Shown one piece after another: positions 1 through 11,700 of a stretch of DNA of 64,000 nt (position 1 is the first letter of the stretch; each line of letters opens with the position of its first letter). The notes under the pieces are model-generated. The model was given only the letters and a program-made list of their open reading frames with translations, did no database searches and was not told where the DNA came from. The DNA lies in assembly GCF_003597395.2 (NCBI RefSeq), contig NC_133773.1:72135972-72199971 (forward strand). Direction: 5' to 3'. The translations under genes were made by a program, and so were the position numbers. Source of the DNA: Chelonoidis abingdonii (taxonomy: Eukaryota > Chordata > Testudines > Testudinidae).

Positions 1-118
1 CTTCCTTAGAATTGCAAACTCTATGATTTCATGATCACTTTCACCCAAGCTTCCTTCTACTTTCAAATTCTCAACGAGTTCCTCCCTATTTGTTAAAATC
101 AAGTCTAGAACAGCTCTT
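1..118 (-). repeat. CR1 LINE fragment, cut by window edge
   Basis: The minus strand translates as a CR1 pol segment ([19 protein letters not shown] then IIEFAI), which lies between the endonuclease and reverse-transcriptase domains. It breaks off near position 118, where unrelated sequence starts. It is an old fragment in the SH3RF1 intron. Confidence 0.7.
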
Positions 119-3100
119 GACTTGAGGCTTGCACAAGGGAGGCACTTCACAGGGATGTGGGTGTCCCCGAGGCACTTCACACGGTATGAGTGCCCATCTG
201 CACGGATTCCTGACAAGAAATACAGCTTTTGAATTCTGAAGCTCCTGGCATTATGAATTAGAGATGGCCGAGGAGAGTGTCTCAACGGGAGACAAGCCTG
301 AGGGATTTTTTTCTTTTAAACTAACTAACTAACTACACTAAAGGAAGGGAAAGAACTGGGATGTAACTAATAATTATTTCTATGTTCTTTGTTACTGTTT
401 CCTATAGAGACCAGGGAAGAGAAGGTAGCACTGCCCCGAGTTCCGTCTTTGGCCGAGGATGGTTGAGAAGGAACTGAGGAGGGTGTGGGGCGCACACACT
501 CAGGAAGATTCCAACGAGATGGGAGATACCAACTGAGTGCGTACGTCCCAACCAGACACTGCTACCGAAAATCTCCGATCAACAGCGCTGGGACGCACGA
601 TCACCTAGAGTGGAGCACCCACAGGGACAGCACTCGAAGAAAAACAGCCATTTGTGGGGGAACCCATGGCAACAGGTACCAGAGGTCCCTAGCGAAGTCG
701 CATCTGGAGGGGTAGCATCCAGATCTCATTGACTTCCTGCTAGAGCTCAGCTCTCTCCAAGGAGATGGAGGAGTGGCCAGAAATTCTGACTCATCCAAGC
801 CTGAAAACTGCTCCCCTTCCAATGGTGGGGCCATCAGCACCAGAGCGTGCATGCCCAATGGTTAGAGATGAAAGAGTTCCTGAGACATCGAAGTAGTAGT
901 ATCTTCTGGTGCTGTAATGTCCCTCAGGAGGGCTGGGCTGGAAAGGAAGAGAGACTGAGCTGCAGATAAAGAAGGAAGATATCCTTTGGTGTAGTATATG
1001 TCTCTGCATGGCCCAGTGTCTGGGGTGGGGCTGCGGGGTTCTGATGGGTCAGAACCAATGGCTCCAGCATGTCTTGAGAGTTAGTGTGTTCCTTAGATGA
1101 GCAAGCCAGTACCAACAATCCAGATCAGCACTCTTAAAATGAAATGGCAGATGATGGTCCGTGTATTACGGAGCTGGAGTCACCAACAGAATCAGAGGAG
1201 TTTTCTTTTTGCATGCTGTACCCTCCAACTTAGGTGTTTTCAGCATGCTGGTCCCTTAGGATCCACACACAAAGGCTCACCTGACTTTGACAGGCTCATG
1301 AAGTGATCATGTTTCTTGTGGATAGTAGGACAGGGTTCTGTCCTTGTGACCATGAGAGTGCACTGTACTCTTTTGGGAAGACTTGGAGAGAGAGTCCTTG
1401 GGCTTAGGAGCTGCAGACTCTGCTCCTAAGCTCATGCTTGGAGGGATGCAGCATGTCTGTGGGATCCTATGTACAGAGGGTATCCCTTGCCCAGTTCAGA
1501 ATGGGGCTTCAGCCTTCTTCATAAGGTGTTTCCTTAGACAAAACTCACAAGCTGTGTGTGTTCTTGGTGGAAACAAGACACAAATACTGCACTTAGTGGA
1601 AACATGCATCTCATCCAAGCCACAGAAGCAATCCTGGTGATGGTTGCTCTCAGAGAAGAAGTGAGGGCAAGAGATACAATTCTTCAACCCCAGGACTCTG
1701 GGCATAGTCCCTGATTATGGGGAGGGAGTCCCCAGAATGGGGAAAAACAAGCCATACTAATGATAATACACAGTTATATAGTAATTTAAAAGCTATGAAG
1801 TATAAAACTGTTTACAAATCTATTTGCAGAGTCTATCAAGAGAAAAAGCAGCAGAAATCTGTGGACACAGGGACTCTGACTCAGGCCATGTGGCAGTAAG
1901 AAGGAACTGGCAAGACACAGGACTGCATTGCCTCTTATGTCCTTGGTCAGGAGCACGAGGAGATCTACTGCGCATGTGTGGGCCAATGGACACTGCGTGT
2001 TAGAATTTCTGGACTTGGATGCATGGCACAGATGTGTATCCATGGGTGGAATACACACAGGGACCAGGACTCAGACAACTCATCTGTTTTCTCATAAAAC
2101 AAAAACTGATCTTCAAAAAGTAAGTCCTCTATGCTTTGTTAGACCACAGGAACTTTGCCAGAGCTAGCTGAGGCCATAATCCTATAAGTGGTGTACACCA
2201 CATTCAGTGTTGACTGTAGTGACATCTTTGCCACTAGATGGCCTTCCGCAATGAAAGCTTAAAACAATTACCTGGAGGATTTCTAGCAGCTTATCCATAA
2301 ATTTGAATATAGCCTCCTAATTCACAAAATTATATTTTGATAACAACACTCACTGATTAGAAATGTGCATTTGTAAAGACACGGTTGAATGAATTTTCCT
2401 TCCCATTCAATCTAACCTCTTTGTCTTTAGGCATGGACTTATACCTTCCGTCACAGCCTCTCGCTTGATGCTGTAAAGACAAGAGAGTTAGGGGCTGGAT
2501 GTGAGTGAAAGCACTTGAAACCCTGCAGAGGGACACAATACCTCTCATCAGTACACTTCACTGTGGGCAGCAAGGGAGTTAGAGTATGCCACAAAGTCTT
2601 CATAGGTTCCAAAAGCACTTCATTTACAGAGAGCGAGAGCTACTCTTCCTGAAACTGACAGCTGGAGAAGGACCACCAACGTATGGATGTTCTCCTGAAC
2701 AAACTCAGCCTGAATGCCCTAGGCTGTAACCACTGGCCTCAGGATATCTTGATATGACTTAAAATCTTCTAGCACAGGAGATAATTGTGGAATCATTCAG
2801 TGAGGGGAAAAAGGAAGAGAAGAGAAGATAATCACATCTCCTGCAGCAACACCAGCCCCTGTAAAATTGGTTCAAGCTGAACTAGTTCAGAGGGAGCAGC
2901 CTCAGTCTGTCTGCAGTGTAGGTGGCTCAAGAGGGGAGAATACCAAAGGGACTGGTGACCTTGCCGTGGACTGAGCACATGATGAGGACTTTGCAGACTG
3001 AGGAACATCCCAAAGGTTACAAAGAGGCTACTGAGGATAAGGATATGGTATGGATGGGCAGTGTTTCAAATCTGGTAAGGGCATCAAACCAGGCTAAATC

Positions 3101-4075
3101 CTACTTAACTAAATTACTACTAACTAGCTAAATAACAGGAGTATATTAAAACTAGCTAAATACACAAGCTCACAGCAAAGCACCCTGACAGTAAAGCATG
3201 AGACAGATACCACACAGAGTGCTTCAACTCAAGCAGCAGGGAGTGAGAAGGAACTGAAGGGGGTCAAGGTGGCACTGCCCTTAAATAGCCATGGGAGAGG
3301 CTACGAAGGGCCAGAAGGCATGCCCTAAGTGTACTGCTAGTCAAAGTTCTCTGGCCCTGGCATGCTAGAGATTAGCACATCTGAGTGGAATACACATCTG
3401 CAACCACCTGAAGAAGAATTAATCTAAGCCTGATACTCTACCACTTGCATTGGCCAACATCTGCTCTAATATTTCTGCTACTAGTGACATTTTCAGGCTG
3501 CTTATTGGGACCTCTTTGCAACACTATGTAACCACAGCATCTAGTACTTGATTTCCCTGTTCCCCCTATATTTCAATTTGGGCAGACTGAGTCAACACTG
3601 TAGCAATTCACTCTTATCTGGCTAAGACAGACATGATTCACAAATCTGATACAGCTCCACCTAGGGTAGGAGCCAGATGTCTTTTCTCTCACTTAGGAAA
3701 GGAATGGGTCACTAAATAATATGCATACTTTAATAGCTCTACTTTAACAGATCATCTTCGCCTCCTCACCCCTCAATGTCTCCTGTTGTGCTATGAAAGC
3801 TTCAACAGGTAGTTTAGGAGAGACGGGGCCTGGCCTGGACTCTGTAGCACCAAAATTTTGTATTATGGTGGATTCATTTTTCTGCCTTGCATTCATGAGT
3901 ACAATGAATGACTTAGCAATTCCAGAAAGGTGTATTAGGGGTTCAGAAACTATCTGCCTCTTAAATAAATAAATAATAAATAAATAAAAATCAATCTACA
4001 TTATCTGACTGACCTCTTGCATCAGTGAAATTCACAGGCTAACTATGTTCGGTGTGAAGCACAAGTTCTTTTTAC
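119..4075. repeat. Intron with three diverged copies of a terminal-repeat-like sequence
   Basis: Three segments at about 440-650, 1880-2090 and 3210-3425 share one pattern in the same orientation. Each has AAGAAGGAACTG or a close variant, a middle section of roughly 100-140 bp, then a TAGAGTGGAATACACA-like block, and the first and third copies end near TCGAAGAA. The first copy is preceded by a CTAACTAACTAACTAC run and the third by a similar CTAACTAGCTAAATAAC run, much as in the DIRS terminal regions at 40.4 kb. They look like decayed DIRS-like or LTR-like termini. The sequence between them has no readable protein. From 3430 to 4075 I see only A/T-rich intron and a short AATA run near 3965. 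Confidence 0.4.
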
Positions 4076-4335
4076 CTGTTCTAACAGCACTGCGAGCCTG
4101 GTTGACTGTCATTTGCCCTGACATATGCATAAGAACCTTGGTTTGTGGACTAGTCTGGATATGTGCCGCAGAAACCACAGCAGTTGGGACCACATTGGAA
4201 TGGACTGTCATGCCGTTCCCCTGAAGTTTCTGTGATGTTCCACCAGCAGTGGAAGGAGTGACCATGGTCATCACTCGTGCTGTCTGGCCAGCAGTAGACA
4301 TGGGGACTTTTGCTTGCGAAGCACTTGTCACTGTC
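4076..4335 (-). CDS. SH3RF1: SH3RF1 internal exon: linker after SH3 domain 3
   Basis: This is the most 3' exon of the gene visible here: 260 bp, 86 full codons with 1 base carried in (AG+G gives Arg) and 1 base carried out. The acceptor is TTTTGGCAG and the donor GTAAAAAG. It encodes [17 protein letters not shown], then [22 protein letters not shown] and [14 protein letters not shown]. The Ala/Ser/Thr/Gln-rich linker matches the segment after SH3 domain 3 in mammalian POSH. The following exon is not recognisable in positions 1-4075, so the C-terminal part with SH3 domain 4 must lie outside the window. Confidence 0.94.
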
Positions 4336-4529
4336 CTGCCAAAATTAAAAAGCCCTTTGATTCAATTATTTAAAAAAAAAACAAACCCAAACATAAGTAG
4401 TTACTAAAAGGCGATGCCCTTCATATCATTAGATGGTTTTAGATTTAAGTATAACATACAAATCAGTGTGAACAACGAGAAACAAAGTAAACTATTCAGA
4501 CATTTGCTTAAAAAAAACAAAAATCATAC

Positions 4530-4700
4530 CTTGTGATTGATGCCACATAATTACCAGGGAAAACGCCGGTCTTGCTTGTATGCATGGAGGTTCCTTTGAA
4601 CCAGCCATCTTGACAACGTTCAAACACTAAAAACATCTCCCCCTTTCGCAGTTCCAGTTCATCCTCTTTTCGAGGACTGTATGGATATATGGCAATATAC
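4530..4700 (-). CDS. SH3RF1: SH3RF1 internal exon: SH3 domain 3
   Basis: This 171-bp exon holds almost the whole third SH3 domain: [35 protein letters not shown] and [12 protein letters not shown]. It carries the ALYDY-like IYPY motif, the binding-groove Trp (DGWFKG) and the FPGNYV signature. The acceptor is TTCTTCTAG and the donor GTATGATT. It opens with 1 base of a split codon and ends with AG of an Arg codon completed by the next exon. Compared with the mammalian sequence as I know it, Ile is replaced by Thr before GVFPG, a residue also found at that place in other SH3 domains, so function should be unaffected. Confidence 0.95.
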
Positions 4701-4749
4701 CTAGAAGAAAGGAAAGCACATGAATCTCTCTTTATCTAATGATTAAACT

Positions 4750-5223
4750 AAGGCTGTCAATCGCAGTTAACTCAATTAGCTCAAAAGAAATTAACTCAAA
4801 AAAATTAATTGCGATTAATCGCAGTGTTAAGCAATAACAGAATATCCATTGAAATTTTTTATTAATATTTTGAATGTTTTTCTACATTTTCCAATTTATT
4901 GATTTCAGTTACAACACACAATATGAAGTGTACAGTTTTCATTTTTTTTAAATAAATATTTGCACTGTAAAAAACAGAAATAATATTTTTCAGTTCACCT
5001 CATAGAAGTACTGTACTGCAATCTCTATCATGAATGTGCAACTTACAAAGGTAGATTTTTTGTTGTTACAGAACTGTACTCAAAAACAAAACAATGTAAA
5101 ACTTTAGAGCCTTCAAGTCCACTCAGTCCTACTTGTTCAGCCAGTCACTAAGACAAACAAGTTTGTTTACCTTTATAGGAGATAATTCTGCCGGCTTCTT
5201 ATTTACTATATACTATATACTCT

Positions 5224-5276
<53 letters not shown>

Positions 5277-5574
5277 GTATGTATCTCTCTCTCATATACA
5301 TTATATATTATATTTATATATTATATACTATTTCTTTTATCTTTTTTACAGTGCTAATATTTGTAATAAAAAATAATAATATAAAGTGAGCACTGTACAC
5401 TTTGTATTCTGTGTTGTACTTGAAATCAATATATTTGAAAATGTAGAAAATATCCATAAATATTTAAATAAATGCTATTGTATTATTAACAGTGTGATTA
5501 AAACTGATTTCCATTTTTTTTTAATCTCATGATTAATTGCAATTAATTTTTTTAATTGTTTCACACCCCTAGTC
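4750..5574. mobile_element. Palindromic hAT-like MITE, copy 1
   Basis: The left end reads GGCTGTCAATCGCAGTTAAC and the right half repeats the same A/T-rich interior in inverted order (AATAATATAAAGTGAGC, CAACACA and GATTAATCG-like blocks occur on both arms). The flanks TAAACTAA and TAGTCTAA agree at 6 of 8 bases, as expected for a decayed hAT-type 8-bp target duplication. The right end is degraded. A second copy lies at 20136-21931 and has the matching TIR. Confidence 0.6.
5228..5297. repeat. (CT)n-(TA)n-(GTAT)n compound microsatellite
   Basis: A pure CT run of about 36 bases passes into TA, then GTAT, then CT again. It lies inside the centre of the MITE at 4750-5574 and presumably arose there after insertion. 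Confidence 0.9.
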
Positions 5575-7586
5575 TAAACAGAAAAAGGTACAAAATCACT
5601 TTCTTCCACTTTCCTGACTGGCAAACAGTTCAAAGTGAAGGGCAATAATTAAAGACTATAGCATGACAGGTGCTGGGATATCATAATCCCAAGAAATGCC
5701 CATGCCATCTAATGATACACCATCAATCATCTTGCAGCAACTATAAAAAGAACTGCTATTAAGGGAAAAGTATTATGTTAAATTTTTAATCAGTTGTTGT
5801 GTGTTCCTTGCTAGTGTATGTTATTAAAATTAATGTACATTAGAAATTAACTGAAAATATGAATTGTAAATTTTGTTTTTTACTGTAGTTTCTTTTTCTG
5901 GGTTTCCTAGGCATTAAATTCTTCTCCATGCCTTCCCCCACCACTTCTTTTTCTTTCTGTGAGTATTTATACTTGGGAACGAAAGACCAGATTCAGAAAT
6001 AAACAAAATACTTCTGAATCAACTTTTTCTTTTTAAATCAGAGAACTGGGTCCCTACAGTGCAATTGAAGTGCTGGAGGGAGATATGCCATGTTGCTGGG
6101 AGCTTACGCCTACAGAGTGGCTGCTGTTTCACTTTTAAAACTCACTTGTTCTCTCCTGAGAAGCTACAACTTAATGTAACAACTCTGGAATCGTGACTGG
6201 GGGAGGAATGGGGGGAGGAGTGTTAGTTATGCCCTCTCCTTTTCTGCCTTTTTTTTTAAAGATGTATTTTACAACTTCCAAACTTAGCTTTTTGAAAATA
6301 AAAATAAAACAGATACTTCTACAGTTCTGTGCTGGATATTATTAGGGACATTTCCCAGTACTGTAGGATTTCTTATTGCCATTTTAGAATGGGAGAAACT
6401 GTCTGCTCACCATCTTTCTTCTATGCTCTGCACCAGGTTAAAATGAAGAGCAAGCTTTTTTGTTTTTGTTTTTTACTTTAAAATATACGTGTTTATATCA
6501 GACCCATGGGAAATAATATCTACAAATAGGTTATAGCATTTTTCAAAAATACAAAGGCCCCTTTTTGAAAAAGGGCCCATCACTGCATACACTGGCTGGG
6601 AAGTCAACGAATCTTTCCACTCTCATTCTCAGGGGTAGACAGAAGAAGGGAAGGAGAAAAGGAGGCTTTACAAAATGTTCTCAGTGTGGGCAAAATTGGT
6701 CCTATATGCACTGACTAAATGAAGCGGGTATTTTTGTCCCCTTCCTTCCTATATCAAACGTTTACTGCTTCCATCGGTCCAGCAATTTGTGCAGTCCACC
6801 AACTGTATAATCTACTTTTCCAGATTGCTCATACAATGAAATTTTCAGGAAGAGAAATGTTGTCAAGACCATGTTATATATAAAATATTTTTCACCTGGC
6901 AATATTACTCCTATTTTCTTGTTTTACAAGAGTGAGGATATAACACTAGCTAGCAGCTTTCTGTCTTCATTCCAAACTGCCACCCACTAATTAACTTAAC
7001 TGTAGAATCCTCAGTCGAACTGCACTTGCAACCTGCACAGGCAGCCTGACAATGAGATGATAATATAACATGCAAAACAAGATACAACGCTTTCTGTGTT
7101 CTAGCATAAATTATTCTACATGGGGATGGTCTTTTGATTCCTTTTATAGTAGATGACACTGAAGAAACTCACTCAGGACATTGCCACTTGTGAATTAGGT
7201 AGTCCTCATCCCTCATTCAAGGAAAAGAAAAGTACATTCTCTCTCTGCATGATGAATTTTCCATATATTTGTACTTTATCCACATAATACAATGCAGCAG
7301 CATGCTATTATATTTATCTATGCTATAAACAGCCTTCAGCACGAAGACTGTTAGGGGAGATCACGTATCAACTCCATTGTGTTGCTTTTGTTTCCTAATT
7401 ATACACACCGCTTTCTGGGAATTTTAGCAGGAGTCAGGCCAGCTGGTGAGTCATGAACATGTTCCAATTTAGATCTGAAATGACTTGTCTTACTGTATTT
7501 TCTTCTCCTCTTTCTCCTTCCCTTCACACCTCCCTTCTGCCCACTCCTCAAACTCACAACTGGTAACACATTTCAATTTCACTTAC
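5575..7586. other. SH3RF1 intron, no repeat or gene recognised
   Basis: This 2-kb A/T-rich stretch between two exons contains only short homopolymer runs and unsupported small reading frames. I recognise no transposon or RNA gene in it. Confidence 0.5.
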
Positions 7587-7741
7587 ACACTTGGTCGAGA
7601 CTGTGGCCGGAAATGTGCTGTTTGGTCAGTTGATCCTGATGCAGGCCTTTGTACTACTCCTGAAGAAGGCAGCCCTGAAGATGTTGAAGCAATGATTGTG
7701 GCAGACAAAAGAGGTGGTGGCGGAAGGGGGGGATTCATATT
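7587..7741 (-). CDS. SH3RF1: SH3RF1 internal exon: proline-rich segment before SH3 domain 3
   Basis: This 155-bp exon (51 codons plus 2 bases) begins after the acceptor TTAATACTAG with [15 protein letters not shown], a polyproline segment that is a plausible SH3 ligand. It ends HFRPQSRPS plus the first two bases of a Val codon. The donor region reads GTGTGTAAGT. Only use of the inner GTAAGT keeps the frame, because the leftover GT joins the G that opens the next exon to make the Val of SVYIAIYPY. The Harbinger transposon begins only about 150 bp upstream of this exon, inside the preceding intron. Confidence 0.94.
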
Positions 7742-8439
7742 CTAGTATTAAAAGAATAAAAAGAGCAAGAGAAAATAGAGTGTGTTAAGATACTGAAAAA
7801 AGATCTCTAACAGTAAACTAGTTGAGCACAGCATTCTACCATCAGTTAGCAAGCCATAACTGGATTACTAGGTTTGTCTCTCTTTTTCCAGTTTGAGGGC
7901 TTGTCTACACTTACAGTTTTGCAGCACTGGCCGTTACAGCTGTGGTCGTACAGCTGTGTACGGGCCGCGCCTGCAGTAGTGTCCACACTGACAGCGACCG
8001 CGCTGCCGTGTGTCCACACTTGCACCAGTGCAGCCTGTTGTGTTGAGTTGGTGCATTGGGCAGCTATCCCACAGAGCACCTCGTCCCAATTTTGCTGCTG
8101 GGCGGTTGTGGGAAAGGGGACGAAGGGTGCGGGTATTCCGCTTCCTGTGTCACGACCCGTGGTGCATGCTTTCCCTTTTCAGCGTTTTGGTGCCATGTGA
8201 TTTGACGGCGGTTGTGTTTCAGAAGATTGGAGCCCGGAGCTGCTTAGGATGTTGCTGAGATTTGATATGGCCAGCACACTTTCCCGTCTGCAGTTGATCT
8301 TTCCTTAGCTCCAAGTGACAGTGAGCAGCTCAGATGATTGAATAAAGATGCTGCTGACACTGGCTTGACACTTATGTTGTGGCAGTAACGGAGCTACTCG
8401 TGCTCTGCACGCGTGGCGCCGCCTTTGGGCTTCAGGCGA

Positions 8440-9535
8440 AAACAAGTACTGAGTGGTGAGAGATCACATCGTCCTGCAGTCTGGGATGATGAGCAGTGGC
8501 TGCAGACTTTTAGGATGCGAAAAAGCCACTTTCCTGGGACTGTGTGCTTGCAGCTTCCCCCACCTGCGGCGCACAGACACGAGACTGAAGAGCTGCCCTG
8601 TCAGGGAGAAGCGGTGGCTAGTGCAGTTCTGGAAGCTGGCAAACTCCAGGACAGCTACGACACACGTCGGTCGCAAACCAGTTTGGGTATGTGGGCAAGT
8701 CGATGTTTCTGGATCAGTGGTGTTGATGCAAGTATGCAGGGCCCATTTATCGATCCTTTCAGACGGCAACCGTGACCTCTGGGGAATGTGCGGATCATTG
8801 TGGATGGCTTGCCAAATGGTTTCCCTAACTGTTGGAGGGGCAATAAGATGCGGACGCATATTCCTATCCTGGCCACCACCCCACCTGGCATTCCGGAGTA
8901 CATTTGATCGGAAGGGGTATTTCTCAATGGTTCTCCAGCGCGCTTGTGATCACCGTGGCGTTTCACTGACATTTCACAGGATGGCCTGGAAAGGTGCATG
9001 ACTGCACGCATCCTTTCGGAACAGTGGCCTGTTCAGAAGCTGCAGCAGGGACTTTATTTCCCAGGACCGTAAATCACAGTTGGGATTGTCGAAATGCCCA
9101 TTGTGATCCTTGGGACCCCGCTTACCCGTTAATGCCTTGGCTCATGAACCGTATTACAGGGATAGCTTGACAGGAGCAAGGACCGGTTTCACACTACAGG
9201 CTGAGCCGGTGCAGAATGACTGTGGAGTGTGCTTTTGGCCGTTTGAAGGGGAGCATGCTGAGAAGTCTCTACGGGAAGCTACACGTGTGTGATAGCAGCA
9301 TGCCCAGCGATTATAACGCCTGTGCTGTATCCTCATAATATTTGTGAAGGACGGGTGAACCTTCAGTGGACGACATGGGCCTCCGATGTTCAAAGCCTGG
9401 GGCTGAATGTGCCCAGCCAGAAGCAGGGCTAATAGAGAGGCCAGAACAGTGCCCTTCAAGCACTTAGGGACTGCCTTAAAGGAGCACTTTGAGGCTGAAG
9501 CCAACAGTAATGTGGTGCCTTCCACTGCAGTTTAG
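8440..9535 (+). pseudogene. Harbinger transposase pseudogene
   Basis: Pieces of a PIF/Harbinger DDE transposase can be read in alternating frames. They include LRRTDTRLKSCPVREKR, VVLMQVCRA, a GGAI block, RKGYFSMVLQRACDHRG and, near the end, MTVECAFGRLKG, which carries the catalytic Glu. The first Asp block (normally DGTH) is replaced, and the second Asp block (normally GDPAYPL) has lost a base, so the frame shifts at about 9115. Several further shifts and stops are present. In the family this enzyme cuts at the terminal inverted repeats together with its Myb-like partner; here it cannot be made as one protein. Confidence 0.8.
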
Positions 9536-10484
9536 TGCGTGCCACAGCAGTTACCTTGCGTGGTTTCATTGGATTTTGCAGTTCTATTTTTCACTTGTGG
9601 TTACAGTATGTTACACTTTTTGTAATAATAAAAACATGCTTTAAAAGGGACAAGAAATCCTTATTAAAAAATACAAGTACATTTACAGACACGGAAGGGG
9701 GGCGGTACGGTGAGGCAAAGCATTACACCACAAGGTTTGAATATGTGCTTCCTTGAGGACTATGCACCTGGCCTGCTGCAGCCTTTGAGGATTAAAATGG
9801 CTGGCATGGTGTATGGGTTGTTGAAGTGATTGGGTAAACGGGTCGCAGTTATCATGGAGATGATGAGTGAAGTATTGGTGTTGGGGGCGTTTGGTGTGGT
9901 AAGCACCAGGATGCTGGAAATGGGGTGTTTTGAAGGAAACAGTGGGGCACAATGTGACTGAGTTTTTGGATGGGTGAGGCGCCACGGTAGTGCTCTGCCT
10001 GCATGTCTACCATTGACTGCATGAAGGGTCTGTGTGACGTTCCATTGAGGCTTAGCAGCCGATCCTGTGTTCTCTTTGCTGCTGATCCTTCTTAAGCTAC
10101 CGTTTTTCCCGCCAATGCTGTAAACTTTTTCTGTTCTGCGGAAAACATATTCATGACTGCTTCACAGCTGTTCCTTCGTTTCTAGGCTCCTTTCTTAAGT
10201 TCTTAGCCTTTCAGCTATCTGTTGCTCCAGATGTAGTCAACGGTCACTTACTTAAAAAAAAAAGAGTTTAATGTTAATACGTGGAAGCTTTGTTTTGAGT
10301 ATTGTACCATTCATTCTCAGACAGTGTGAACATACCCACTCTGGACACTGCAGGCAGATCGTGATCACATGGTGAGTTTAAAGCCATTGTGATCACTGGG
10401 GGAAAGGTGGGTCTTGATTGGTTCTTCTACAGGGAAATAACACATGCCCACACCAGGGAAAGTGAAAGGTGCTCACAGGGCGGG

Positions 10485-10675
10485 GGGTTGGTGGTTTGAG
10501 GCTGCCTTTTTTTTCCTGTTAGCCATGGGGTTTATGCAAAATCAGGTACAGGGAATCAGAGAAAGGATCTTGCACACATGGCTCAAAGGGGCAGGTGGGG
10601 TTTTCAGGCTGCCTTCTCTTTCCCTTTAGCCATGGGGTTTATAGCAAGACTCAGGTGCAGGAAATAGCACTTAAC
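10485..10675. repeat. Imperfect tandem duplication inside the Harbinger element
   Basis: The block with TTAGCCATGGGGTTTAT preceded by GAGGCTGCCTT and followed by CAGGTACAGGGAATCAG recurs about 110 bp later as TTTAGCCATGGGGTTTAT with CAGGCTGCCTT and CAGGTGCAGGAAATAG. The two units are diverged. Confidence 0.7.
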
Positions 10676-11129
10676 AGTATCCCTGCATTTTCAACAGAAT
10701 TGTACCTTCCATTATCTCGCTGCTCAGGTCACCTGCGAGGAGCGGGAGACCCTTCTACAGCTATGTGGATTCCGCCCTGGTCCCTACGCAGCTTCCCTTG
10801 TGTAGCCATGATCCCCCCACCCCTCAGGCACAATGCGCGGACGTGTTAGCCTGGCTGGACAAGGACACAGTTCTCTCCCATCGAAATTGTTGACTAGCGC
10901 ATTGCACACGCTCTGGCTGTAACTTTGAAAGGATTACAGAGGCAGAATACCCTGACGGACGTGATGAATCACATCATGGGGCTATTCCACATCTAGGCAT
11001 AGCCCCCCTGTCCCAAAAACATTTGCATCCTTGTATAAAAGTCTTTACCTGGACAGTCTCCTCTGATTCCTTCCTCAATAGCTAGCACCAGCGACTGGCT
11101 GCTTCTTCCTGGGTAGAAAACAGCTCCTG

Positions 11130-11700
11130 GCTGCGGTCTGCAGGATCATCACCTTTTGTCCCCTTCACCCTGGTCTCCAGGCTGTGAACTGTCCGATATG
11201 ATCCTAGGATTGGCATTGCGGGTTACATCCAGTATCGCATCCAGCTCTTTGTAAAACCGGCAGGTAGTGGGCAGCACCAGAGCGACGGTTTCCATCACGG
11301 GCTTTTGGTGTAGGCACTCCTCACTCTTTCACTTTACCCTACAACTGACAGCATCTCGGTCTAGCCCCTGTCTTGCATTGACTGTGATATCTGGCGTTAG
11401 ATATTATATTCTGCGCGCTGATCGCAGCTGGGACTGAACTGTCTCTTCTCCCCAAAATACTGATTAGATCCTGCAGCTCGCACTGCTCCATGCTGGGACG
11501 TTTGCGGGCGTGGAGGCATGTTGCTGAATTGATTGATTGATTGCCACTCCTGCCTCGACTGGCAAACAGGAAGAGGATTTTTTTAAATTCCCGGGCATTT
11601 AAGGACGGATCACTGAGGCCCAGGCAGTGGAAGTGCATAAGTGTGCCAGAGAGGCTGAAAGGATGCTGGATAAGTCCTAATACCCTGGTAGGCAATAAAA
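11130..11700 (-). pseudogene. Harbinger Myb/SANT-like accessory protein pseudogene
   Basis: The minus strand holds KRPSMEQCELQDLISILG, a decayed form of the trihelix or Myb/SANT start seen in the second protein of Harbinger elements. Further fragments follow in other frames (a QC-x-KVKE-like piece and a Ser/Gly-Ala-rich segment). In the family this DNA-binding protein helps bring the transposase to the element ends. Stops and frameshifts show it is not functional. Its position, pointing towards the transposase from the opposite end, supports the assignment. Confidence 0.6.

Noticed and set aside
1097..2167. Several plus-strand frames of 60-85 codons as remaining SH3RF1 or other exons
   Set aside because: They are on the wrong strand for SH3RF1, contain no POSH sequence and lie in repeat-like DNA.
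5228..5297. Regular short repeats as a possible CRISPR array
   Set aside because: It is a simple CT/TA microsatellite inside a MITE, without spacers.
8453..9001. An open 182-codon plus-strand frame as a possible host gene
   Set aside because: It contains Harbinger transposase pieces, is frameshifted against them and sits between Harbinger termini.
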